Source: Schistosoma haematobium
Taxonomy: Eukaryota; Platyhelminthes; Trematoda; Strigeidida; Schistosomatidae
Assembly (NCBI RefSeq): GCF_000699445.3
Contig: NC_067201.1
Location: 24,753,033-24,817,032, forward strand
DNA: 64,000 nt
Direction: 5' to 3'
A model generated the notes under the pieces. It saw only the letters and a program-made list of their open reading frames with translations, was not told where the DNA came from and ran no database searches. Below, one piece after another: positions 26,746 to 38,200 of this stretch. Position 1 is the stretch's first letter; each line of letters starts with the position of its first letter. Made by a program: the position numbers and the translations under genes.

Positions 26746-29644
26746 GACCTATTCGAACATCCGTTGGCCTTATCACTGCACATCACATAGTTCATGTATA
26801 AGGAAGCTTTCTTCTGAAACACATTCACGATAAAGCTAACAAACACAATAAACATTCATATCTTACTCAATTACCTTGTGAATACAACCATTATCCATAC
26901 TACATAGATTGGTTGCGAAATGCAGACATCGATTCCAATTCAACTATTCTCTTGTTGGTGAGAAAAGTTCAAATCTACCGTCTATCATTCGTGCTTACAA
27001 TTTCATCCTGATCAACAAACACCATTAATTGCATGTGTATGATGTGGAAGGATCATCCTACTGACTGTCAAGTAGCATAGGTGAACATAATAGCTACATT
27101 TCATCATGGAATATTTGCATTTGTTTCCGTTTGATTTATTGAGATCATCTATGCAACATCAATGGAAGTGTCAAGACAACACTACACATTGATGAATCTT
27201 ACTACAAATATAATGAAGTCGATTGATTAACACTGTTGATGCCAAAATCAAATGAGATTAGTTGGAAATGAGCTTCTCATTTTGACGCTGTCACAATATC
27301 CACACGGTTGTGTGAGCAGTTCACAAATATCTTCAAATGTCATCAGTAGCAACCCACTCACACAAATGATCATTCAGATATCCATCAAATGGTGTTAAAA
27401 CTCTGTTTACAAATGAATTATTTCCCATATTCAAATCCATCTTGACCCTAATCTTTTATTGTTATTATTCTTATTATCAATTCTATTTTCATTGTTTTTG
27501 TTGTTGTTGTTGTTGTTTGGTGAACGCCTTCACCCAAATATTTACTTCTTCCCATTGAACAATTTACTCATTCGACATCTGCTTTCGTCATATTGTGTTT
27601 CACACGTCCTTCCCTTATATCAACATGTTTATTGTTATTGTAGTCAATAAGGCATTTGTTCCCATCATCTCATTCCATTCACATTATAATTCAATGTTTA
27701 TTTATCGGTGTTAAACTCATTGTTTATTTACAATAACAACCTGTGAAATTCAAACAGCAACATGGTCTCACAATCATTTACCCTATGCGATTAGGTTTCG
27801 TAACCGTGTTCGTTACGTTCTCGTGTCCAGCATTGCCTCATTATTTCCACATTCTCATCACGGAATGCAACTGTACACTTTCACTATTTTGCCTGAATCA
27901 CTACTTATATTTATTCTCTAACTGTTAACAACGATTACTTGGATCTACTGTGATCAGGTGGTTGTTGATAAGAGATTATAAAAATATCTCATTTCATATC
28001 ACTTACTTGCCAAACTCCATATGGCATGTGAAGCCCGTGAATCATGAGTGTGCATTTCGAACTGCACAACCTCTTATGGTTGCTAACGATTGAGGCATTT
28101 CGTCTAGAAATTGAATATCGTCTATTGACCAATTTCATTGGTTTCAATGCTGTTCACTTGTTTCAATATGAATCGAATTATTCCTTCAATAATTATTTGC
28201 AGATCCTACAGTATTGATTGTCAATACTCGCACTGTCTTCAATGCAACATTTGAATGATACACTAATGATATCATGATATCATGTGTTTGAGGTGACTGA
28301 CTAACAGAGACACCAAATTGCATCATGAACGGATTTCACGAAGTGAATTATTAACAGAAGTGCACGAATGCGTCATTTGCAAAGGCAAACAAAACAAATG
28401 AGATATTTGTCAGGTTCCTGTATATTGAGAGAAGAATCCATCGTCACACTGATACGTATTTGTGTAACAACATACGATGAGATATGTGACGACAAATAGT
28501 TATGTGGAAGTTAGTGTGATAGACAATGTGAAAATGAGAAGGAAGAACACCAAGATATGGAATTCCTTACATCTAAACGAACGTTCAACTTGCACACTAC
28601 AATCGGAAATATCTATTACGTGGCATGATTGAAATGACATGATTGCATCCATGAATAGATTGAATGTGTTCAGTGTAAGGATGTGCTGGAAAATATTCCA
28701 TAACAACACAGTTATCAGTATGTGTGCATTCGAGAACAAGAATGTTTTGCCTAATGTGACGGACTACTCAATACTGATAAGTAGTGTAAATAATACACAA
28801 AACTCCAGTCGATTAGGAGAAATGTGAGGAACACAACGAACTCAACAGAACACATATCCATTGGAAATATCAACAATGTCACCACATGACTAGTCTCATA
28901 CACATAATATCAACGGAAATGAAGGTTTGAATCATTCAGAAGTATACCGAGATGCAGAACAATTATGATTGAGACGAAGTCGAATGAACTTGGAACAAAT
29001 TGTTCCACTCAAATAATTGGTTGCATTTCATTCAATTTCACTTGGTTGAAGGCTTCTTCCAGTTCACGTGTTCTCGTTATTCAACACGTCGGTGAACATG
29101 AATCAGTGGAATAAATACATGAGGAGTTACATTTGAAAGTTGAATATAGAATCAATGTAGAAATCAGTGAATAATTCAATGAAGTATGTAGTATGTTTTA
29201 ACTTGTCTAATGACATAATGAATATGTTTAGCATTCAATGCATAACATTGGTGTCTTTTGAAATTACTAGTTGACTTCATTCCAGTGCATGTGCTCAAAT
29301 GTTCATTGACAACTTAATCTCAGATCGATGTGTGTGCGTGTTATGACGTTGGGAGACATGATTTCTGTTATAGATTCCAGCTAGTTTGATGAGTAAACTA
29401 TTGAACTTCAGTGAAGTATACAGTTGGATAATTCGTTGTTTCAGAGTTACACTCAACGTGGACTGCATTTGACCTATGAAAGATGATTTGCTGATCCTAA
29501 TCACATAGATCAAGCTTCATTGTTTTACATCTTTGCACTTCTGAAAACCATGATTTTCTTTGGCAACTCACGTGCAATTGAGTTTGTTCACATTTAATTC
29601 GATGAAGTCATTTTGTTAACTTAATAACGAACTGAGTCATCCGT

Positions 29645-29646
<2 letters not shown>

Positions 29647-29675
<29 letters not shown>

Positions 29676-29676
29676 C
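29647..29676. repeat. (CAA)n microsatellite
   Basis: About ten CAA triplets in the central duplicated block. Confidence 0.85.
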
Positions 29677-29852
29677 TTATCTATATCATTGTATGTTTAT
29701 TGTCGTTGCGAATGTATGAACATGTATGCTTGAGCATTGCTTACTGCATACGAATTTATTCACGCTGCTAGCCTTACTATTAACCGCTTAAGTGATTCGA
29801 TGATTCATTCATTTCACTATGTATATATATGTGGATGCTATTCATGTTCATT

Positions 29853-29921
<69 letters not shown>
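29853..29921. repeat. (CT)n microsatellite
   Basis: About 69 bp of pure CT repeat in the central duplicated block. Open frames of repeated S-L across it are not coding. Confidence 0.9.
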
Positions 29922-29924
<3 letters not shown>

Positions 29925-30185
29925 CTGTACTCGCTTACTCGTACTCGTATTCGCTGACTAACTCGCTCGCTTGCCTGCTGGCTTTTCGGTACAACTCTTT
30001 CACGTTAGCTTAACGCATCTGTAATTTGGGATATCTCTGTGTGGTCCCATAATAAACGTAATCAACACTTCGTGACGGTTATCAAGACTAACTGCATACG
30101 AATTTTAAGGATTATATTGAATATCGACCACCACAAATTCCTTCTCCGTTTGAACTATGTTTAGTGCTTGATTTCCTATCTGTAG

Positions 30186-30203
30186 GTGTATTATACTACA
30201 GAA
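30186..30203 (+). other. Candidate 18-nt micro-exon, central copy
   Basis: GTGTATTATACTACAGAA lies between CTGTAG and GTAAAG. The related block at 50679-50696 keeps the same length and both splice signals while five of eighteen exon bases differ. No neighbouring exons could be assigned, so this may be a gene fragment or coincidence. Confidence 0.3.
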
Positions 30204-30544
30204 GTAAAGCAAACAATCAACCTGAAAATGCTTTACCTCATCGGTAAGTGTGAGTATTCACATTTTCTGATTGCGTGTATTGCATCATTCGTCATTTATT
30301 GTTTCTTTCAAATCATGGACGACTTCGACAGTTACAAACGAAAGCTAGCCTCTGTAAATAATCTGTAAGCAATCTAGCGTGAACACCAACGAGGTTTGGC
30401 AAGACCGAATTACACTCAATCTTGTATTATTATTATTATTATTATTATACAATGTTGAGTATGATATATTATGTGGTTGGGATAGTCAGAAGGAGATGCT
30501 CATCCATGTTGGTTCTGTGCTAGTTGGCATCATTCAGCATTGTA

Positions 30545-32950
30545 CATTGTGGGATAGAAGGGCCAGATCATCTGCGAAGTCTAGATCGTCCAACTGCATC
30601 CTAGATGTCCATTGTATCCCATGCTTCCCTTCAGATGTTGACGTCTACATGATCCAGTCGATCACCAGGAGAAAGAGAAAGGGTGAGGGTAAGCAGCCTT
30701 GCCTAACACCGGTCTTCACTTCTAACGACTTTGTCAACTGTCCTCCATGCACGATTTTGCAGTGTAATCCATCATATGAGTTCTGTATGATATTGACTAT
30801 CTTCTGAGGCACGCCGTAGTGTCGAAGAAGTTTCCATAGTGTTGTTCTGTCCACGCTATCAAATGCCTTTTCGTAGTCAATGAAGTTGATGTAGAGTGAT
30901 GAATTCCATTCAATTGATTGTTCCGCAATGATCCGTAAAGTTGCGATTTGGTCTGCACACGATCTATCCTTACGGAATCTTGCCTGTTGGTCACGAAGTT
31001 GGGCGTCTACACAGCCCTTCATACTGTTTAACAATACCCTGTTGATGACTTTTCCCGGTATTGAGAGAAGAGTGATGCCACTGTAGTTATCACACTTGCT
31101 GAGATTGCCTTTCTTCGGTATTTTGATCAGGAGTCCTTCTTTCCAGTCTTTTGGTACTTGTTCCTCATCCCAAATCTTATTGAGGAGAATGTGGAGTATC
31201 TTTGCAGTTGATCCTGCTGCTTTGCCACTCTTGATTTGTCTGATGGCCATGCTGATTTCTTCAATTGTTGGTGGGCTAACATTGATTCGGAGGTCCGTGG
31301 GTGCTGCTTCGATGTTGGGTGGGTTCAGTGGAGCTGGTCGATTCAAGAGTTCATTGAAGTGTTCTACCCACCTGTTTTGTTGCTCTTCAATGTTGGTGAT
31401 TACCTCGCCTTCCTTGCTTTTCACTGGTCGTTCTGGTTTGCGGCGATTTCCAGAGAATTTCTTTGTTATGTCATACAATTGTCTCATGTTTCCTTCTCTT
31501 GCAGCCTTTTCCGCCGTCGTTGCTAGATCTTCCACATATTTACGTTTGTCGGTTCTGATGCTCCTCTTCACTTGTTTGTTCACCTCTGTGTATTTAGCTT
31601 GTGCCTTGGCTTTTTCTGCTCTTGTTCGACTGGTATTGATTGCTGCCTTCTTGTTCATCCTTTCTTGAATCCTATCCAGTGTATCAACAGTGATCCATTC
31701 CTTGTGATGGTGCTTCTTGTGACCCAGGACCTCATGACATGTTGAAGTAATTGACTCTTTGATCCCCTTCCAGTTGCTCTCCACAGTAGTTCCTTCGCTA
31801 TTGAGAAGGTCATGAAAGGCCTGGAACTTATTGCTGAGGACTATCTTGAATTTGTTGAGTTTGTTAGTATCCTGAAGAAAGGCCATATTGAACTTTTGTG
31901 ATATTGTCCGCCCCATTGTCCAGTGCTTCTTGAGTTTCAATTTCATCTTGGCGATCAGCAAGTGATGATCTGATGCTATATCAGCTCCTCTCTTGGTTCT
32001 CACGTCTTCCATCGTCCTCCTGAACTTTTTGTTGATGCAAATATGATCGATTTGGTTTTGTGTAGAGTGATCCGGTGAAGTCCATGTGGTTTTGTGTATG
32101 CGTTTATTAGGAAATATGGTACCGCCTATGACCAGTTTATGGAAGACACATAGGTTTGCAAATCTCTCACCATTTTCGTTCATTTCTCCCAGTCCGTGCC
32201 GTCCCATGATGTCTTCATAACCAGTGTTATCCGTTCCAACCTTGGCATTGAAATCTCCCATCATAATGGTCAGGTCCTTTGTTGGGCACTTCTCGATGAT
32301 TGACTGCAGCCTATTGTAGAATTGATATTTAGCGTCTTCATTGTAATCGTTGGTAGGCGCATAGCATTGAATGATGTTCATTGAAATGCCCTCTTTCTCT
32401 CTTTTGAAGGAGGCTTAGATGATTTTTGGTCCATGAGATTCCCATCCTATAAGTGCCTTTTGTGCTTGTTCGGATAGTATCAATGCAACTCCTTGTGTAT
32501 GTGGAGCATTTTCTTCTTCATGGCTGGAGTATAACAGAAGCTTCCCTGAAGCTAGTCGTTATTGTCCAACTTGTGTCCAATGTGTTTCACTGATCGCAAA
32601 CACCTCTAGGTTGTATCTTTTCATTTCTGCAGCGATTTGGAAGGCTCTCCCGGTGTCCCACATTGTACGAACATTTCATGTACCTAAATAAATGGTCGCT
32701 CTGGTTGTCAGAAGTGGCATCGGCCTCGCAACTTTCGAAGGAATTCGGCTTTCATGATGAGGCGTCATAATTCTTCTAAATGAAGACGTTCTGACTTCCG
32801 GGGCAGAGTTTAAAAAATTTGAATAATTTTTTCTGGTTAGCGTTTTTTTTAGCGAGTTATTTTTCTACGGGATGGGGACGCTAACCCCGTGACCAACCCT
32901 CCTCCCTCTATCCGGGCTTGGAACCGGCAGTAGCCCCCGGACGGACTTCA
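30545..32950 (-). mobile_element. RTE-clade (SR2-like) retrotransposon, 3'-truncated
   Basis: On the minus strand the leader starts near 32950. Endonuclease and RT form one open frame of 578 codons from 32381 to 30645, with SDHHLL, FIDYEKAFDSV and GVRQGCL visible. The frame is broken around 30645 and the sequence continues to LDFADDLALLSH near 30550, where the element stops. Two stops lie upstream in the endonuclease region (about 32415 and 32575). This is the best preserved coding copy in the window. Confidence 0.85.
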
Positions 32951-33079
32951 GGTGGAGTTAACAATAGAGCTGGAAATAAGAACGAGTCGGGAATGTAACT
33001 TATATCTGCAATTCATACATCAAATGCTTGAAATGTACCATTCGATCCAATAGTAATAATACGAATACTAATTCTACTA

Positions 33080-33087
33080 CCACTACA

Positions 33088-33131
<44 letters not shown>

Positions 33132-33187
33132 CACTACTACTACTACCACTACTACTACTACCACTACTACTACTACCACTACTACTA

Positions 33188-33221
<34 letters not shown>

Positions 33222-33224
33222 ATC

Positions 33225-33270
<46 letters not shown>
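33080..33270. repeat. (CTA)n with CCA interruptions, then (TAA)n
   Basis: About 140 bp of CTA/CCA triplets followed by about 45 bp of TAA triplets. It lies between the RTE copy and the SINE in the spacer. Confidence 0.9.
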
Positions 33271-33271
<1 letters not shown>

Positions 33272-33582
33272 GTAATCATAATCCAAATCCAACAGTTAAC
33301 ATTTCATTGAAACGACCAGTACACTGAATCTACGAACGATGCTTGTCATCTACTAATAACAATAGATTTAATAAGAACAGAATAGGTTGATTGTGTTTCA
33401 GATTGATTGGAGACAATGAGGTTGACTGGAAGTTACGTGACTGTGGGAAATATTGACAGAAACAATGCGATTAGGAAGTTCTCGTGGACTAAGCACCACT
33501 TCACTATGGAAAAGCAAAATGTCAAATTTATAACTATTCTATTCAACGAAATGATGAATCGATGTTGTGGAGGTTGGTAAGG

Positions 33583-33985
33583 TTTTGATTGAGATCATGG
33601 ACCGATTGATGTTAGCCACAATACCATGTGTTCAGTAGTGACTAGCTTCGTGAGAAAACTCTCAGAGTTCTGGTGAGAAGCCGTGACCGGTGGAGCTAAT
33701 GCGTGTCGGGTAGAAACAGGTGTCTACCTCAGTACAATGGAAGGTGGTCGCGCAACTTCGTGGATTGGTTGATGTTAGACATTAACACCAATGGTTGCCG
33801 GCTCAGTAGTCCAATAGGTTAAGCGTCTGCTCGTGAGAGTGTAGGCTCTGGGTTTGAATCCCGCGGGCGTAGTCGAGGGTGAGCACTGCCGAGGAGTCCC
33901 TCAATAGAACGAGACGGCCGTCCAGTGCTTCAAGATTTCCAGTGGTGATCTAACATTAATCGGTCCATGATCTCAATCAAGAAAT
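33583..33985 (+). mobile_element. Sm-alpha-type SINE with flanking inverted repeats
   Basis: A tRNA-like head (about 33787-33865) has an A-box-like TAGTCCAATAGG and a B box GGGTTTGAATCCC, followed by a decayed hammerhead and the tail CCGTCCAGTGCTTC. Outer inverted repeats GATTGAGATCATGGACCGAT (33587) and its complement (33954-33980) enclose the unit. It lies just outside the end of the right inner arm. Confidence 0.6.
33883..33928 (+). ncRNA. Inactivated Sm-alpha-type hammerhead
   Basis: Stem I GCACTG/CAGTGC is intact, but the core reads CCGAGGA and GAGA instead of CTGANGA and GAAA. Stem II has a mismatch. These substitutions hit invariant residues, so no cleavage is expected. Confidence 0.65.
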
Positions 33986-34399
33986 GTATTATATATTCTC
34001 TTTTCGTTATCAACAGTAGAGTTGGTTCTAAAACTGAGTATTAGTTTAATTTAGATCAAATGACCAAGGGTATTTCGAAAATCGATTGGTCACTGGTTTG
34101 TGATCAATATCATGTATGTTAGATTATTATCACAGAATTTAGTCTACGGCTCCCGAATCCAACTCTTACATACACTGAAAATCATAACCTAATGCGCACA
34201 AAGTGAAAAAGTATATAAAGCCGTTGAATTTACTCTGAGATTCCATACAAATTCTGTCATAATTTCAAATCGTTTTCTTCTTTAAAATCATACATAATTC
34301 TATTTTATTAACATATTAGATTTGATTTCTAATTGTGTGTAACCTGTTTGATAATTCTGATATCTAATAGTAAACGTAGATTTCGCTATGTCTCATTTA

Positions 34400-34465
34400 G
34401 TAGAAAATGGTGTATTTGATGTTTCGTCACTTAGTGTAGGCCTGCTCTTCAGAGTAAACAATAAA
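34400..34465 (-). ncRNA. Decayed hammerhead core, mirror of 16756-16825
   Basis: CTGAAGA and GAAAC remain on the minus strand with the same spacing, but stem II and the CGTC cleavage segment are altered. It marks an old terminal-repeat fragment already present before the arms duplicated. Confidence 0.4.
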
Positions 34466-35178
34466 CCGAATTTGGTCATTCACTTTCCATCCAATATTCA
34501 ATTTATTTGAAACTATCAGATCCAAGTTTGACATCGAGACCTTCTACCTTATTGTCTACTTTTATTGCACAAATTCTACTGAAAACTAATCAATATTCTC
34601 ACCGGTAAAGAAAACATCATCAACATCGTTCATCTGTAACTTCCATTCCCATTGTATCTCATATGTGACTAGTTGTGCTAATTAGGTGATTATGAAACCT
34701 CACTTCAGTTATGATTTCAATTATTCAAATGTTAACTAGACTCACTATCATCTAAATGGTATCGACTTTCTACTCACTTGTAAAACCTAACTATCTCCAT
34801 AGAGCCTTAATGAGCAGCTAATTGAGAAGAAATATTTCTTCAGTCTAATTATCTTTTTATAGACTTTTGTACACTACTGTGAGCATATCAGTGTTGACCA
34901 GACAGGATTAGCGCATCTAAGATACAACTAGTCTGGTATTGTTTTCTTTGTCAACAATCATTCATTAAGTGAAGCTAAATCACAGAAGATAAACTTCAAT
35001 CATTTAATGTGATCAAAGAAATACTTCCGATCCATATGAGTGTGGGTGTTTTCTATGTGTGGAACGACCGACTATGAAGATGGATTATCGAAATCATCAA
35101 CGCCATTCATCGTTATTCAAATATTTTACTGTATTTATCAAAATGTGATTGGTGAATACCTTTCTATTCTGTATGCAC

Positions 35179-35187
35179 TATATAAAG
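35179..35187 (+). promoter_or_regulatory. TATA box of right micro-exon gene
   Basis: TATATAAAG lies 58 bp upstream of the start codon at 35245. The flanking sequence is conserved with the left arm, supporting a short 5' untranslated region beginning near 35210. Confidence 0.65.
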
Positions 35188-35244
35188 AATGACAGTGATA
35201 GCTGCCTTTTCATTAGGAGAAACATCAGAGTCGTACTTCATTCT

Positions 35245-38200
35245 ATGGCATACAACTGTATCATCATCATTTTGTTGCTGTGTATAACCATACAAATGGG
35301 TGAGTGTATTCGAGTATTCGTAGGACATAATATGTCACCAATATTGACTTTAACCATACTTGACTAGTTATAGTTAACATAGTGTTCTGATTGTTATATT
35401 GACATAGATTTGTTGTAATCTACCTCGAGTGATAAGCTATTTGAATTGTGGTTCTGTTTCAGCATTATCAAAGTAGAAACAGAATGACGAAGATGAACAT
35501 TTGAATCCTTGTCATTCAATTTAATTCAGATTTATCCACTGATACCATTTCAATGTAAGAAAGCTCCTTTTAATTAACAAGAGCCAAAATAAACTATAAC
35601 AAACTTCGCCATAAAGCAACAGTTTATACTAACAATAATATCACCTCTAATTATTCATTTTGTATGAATCTCATGCTCCCCATCATTTAACACATTGTGA
35701 TGAGCGTTAAAACAAGTTGATTTATGAATTAGATCTATACCAATAATACATGTCTACGACCTATTACCGTGATCATACCTGTAAATTAGCATCGATTCTA
35801 GTCATTTTTAGGATCTTTATTTCACAAAATATCAACTAAGAAGAACGCATTTGTTTTGTGAAATCAATTTCATTCATAGTTTAAGGTAGTAGAAACCAAT
35901 CCCTACATCAACTTTGTACTTTGTGGTTGGTGAGTTATTCAGTATATGCCTCTGAATTGCTAAAAACCAGGTCGTGTGGCAAGAAGACGGAATGTTTTCA
36001 ATGATTTTATTGAGTAATGAATTCATGTTAAGAAACTTATTGAAAATTGAAAGTATAATAATGCCGATGTTTAAATCCGATTAGTTAGTTGCATCCTAAT
36101 GAATAACTGTACTACTCAACCATACGACACAGTGAATGTATCGCTATAAAAATCAGTCAATGGAGATAGAACTCAATACGCAAATGTCAGGGGTTGACAT
36201 GAATACTATGATCATTTTTGAAATTGGATCATTCATATTAGAATCTTCATTGTTCGTTTTCTGACGTTAATTTATGTTTGTTTAGTCAAATTTCCTTGAT
36301 ATAATCAAACAGTAATTTGTAATCTCATGAACTTGTAACAGTCAACATGGCCGTATCAGATATCATGAAATGAACAGTTCGATTCGCGGATCATTGAAAG
36401 AGCGATTCATCGAGCATTTTACGGATTAAACTTGGCTATTTGCTGTGACTTTGCCAACGTTTCATTATACCCACTTATTTTATACTAAAATAGGCTAATT
36501 TGTATGTCAGTGACAATTAAAGTCCAACCACACAGAATGACACCATAAGACTAAAGAGAAGTGTTTGTCAAACTAGTATGAATGTATAAAGATGTATTAT
36601 TGAAATGGCAGTGCTCAAGTTACGCTGTAACACTCATATTCTGAAGATGTCTGTTATCAGTTATAATTTGCTTATAAATAACTGGTGATCGCATGTCAAC
36701 AGATGTGATTTCAAGATGACTAGCCTTGTAATCTTCCATGAGGTAACGGGATAGAAGTCAGCAGGTAGCACTGTGAATTCGTTTATAGCCAGTCAGGTCC
36801 TCTCAACGTTGTAAAATAAACCATTTATGTCTCATGACAAGTAAGATACATATAGATCACTGACAGATATTTTGATTGTTCTCAACTACAAGTTCAGTAA
36901 TTTTAAGAGTAATATAATCGTGAAACAAGGATAATGAATGACAACTCTCATCCCTGACATGATTGGCTATTTTAATCAAGACTCCGCATTATAACTACGG
37001 GAATGTAATGACAGGTAAACTAATAATCAATAATTCTTCTAACGGTATTCCTTAATTATAACCTCAACTGACAAAGCGATCATACTTCATTTAAGTCACG
37101 TTTTCTCACATCAGCAACAAGAGTTAGTTGTTCTTCCATACGCATATACAATTGATACGTTCAATTATATGACAATGATACACACATCACATCTTCCGAC
37201 TTCCTAGGGATATGCTTTTATGATCGTGGTTTACTTGTTGTGTGAATAAGAACTTGATATTTTGGATTTTTCTGATATCTAGAAGCGAAATCTTCACAAA
37301 TTGATATGGATAAAATTGAAAAAACAATGAAAGATAACGAAGGCAAGTTACCATTTCTTTATCTTCCTCAAGCACTGAATCATTTATCTATGATTTAATA
37401 TTGTTTAGTAACCTAAATCATATTATTTTTTCATCCTTTTCGATTGAAGATCATAAATCTGCTAGGGTTGAAGCTATCACGAGTTCACTTAATCTGCGAA
37501 CGAGAAACAAGTCTCGGTGACCAAAGACCAGTAAGCTAGCTATTTGATGTGTCCCAGCCCCGCTAATTAGAGGGAGAATTCCAAGCTTGGAATGGGGAAG
37601 TATATTCTGCAAACAGCCAGAAATGAGCGATAACAACAAACAATTCAAAACGTATATATACAGTATAAAACCGTCCTTGAGGAGAGTGAACAAATAGCAT
37701 ATTAAACGACGCAACGGATCAATAACATTTAAGATATTTCCCAGTGGTAAATACGATATGAAGGTGACAAGAGCGCCTTTGGCTCGAAAACAAAGAAATT
37801 CAATTTTTCTAAATAAAATTACAAAATTAAGTCCTTTTTCAAGTGAGTTCTGGGGGTCTAACCTCCCCAACAAAATCACATTGTTTTACAGGTACTGACC
37901 TAGTTCTTTTAGACATCGAGGATTTCATTTCCATGACCAACGACAGTTCTATTTGAAGACTGTTTATCGTTCTTTCGTAGGAAGTAGTTATTACCTATAT
38001 TTAGGCATCTATGTTACCCAACACATTGCATATTTTAAGTTATTAATTGAGTGATTGCATGTACAACTTCCGAATCTCGAATAATCGTATGTAACTGTAA
38101 TCCATCAAGTAAATGTTTTCTCAACTTGATTTTCCAGTAATAAACTAAGATAAGTTTTTCAACCAAGACAAACCTTTCTATAAATTTTTCACAGGTAATT

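Larger units (their letters stand above)
26740..30370. repeat. Duplicated block, third copy in the central spacer
   Basis: 26900-27040 matches 59930-60070 directly. 27300-27700 matches 3520-3750 inverted, 27940-29530 matches 49150-50470 directly, and 30110-30360 matches about 50440-50780. The block therefore repeats the outer-arm sequence inside the palindrome's spacer. It holds no recognised gene except the 18-nt exon candidate at 30186-30203. Confidence 0.6.

Noticed and set aside
28204..28255. Possible terminal exon ending NATFE and stop, partly kept at 49175
   Set aside because: An acceptor is present and the frame survives in two copies, but no upstream exon or polyadenylation signal could be linked to it.
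29737..30013. Open frames with repeated S-L
   Set aside because: Produced by the CT microsatellite.
30379..31668. Plus-strand open frames of 96-190 codons
   Set aside because: Antisense shadows of the minus-strand RTE endonuclease/RT.
33000..33327. Open frames of poly-Thr, poly-Ser and poly-Val
   Set aside because: These are readings of the CTA/TAA microsatellite in different frames.
36719..36730. 12-nt micro-exon candidate in intron 1 of the right gene, with counterpart near 15489-15500
   Set aside because: Splice signals exist in both arms, but the right version carries an in-frame TAG and the flanks are weak.
37451..37879. 142-codon open frame on the minus strand
   Set aside because: It coincides with the solo LTR plus its target duplications, has no domain, and is absent from the mirror arm.
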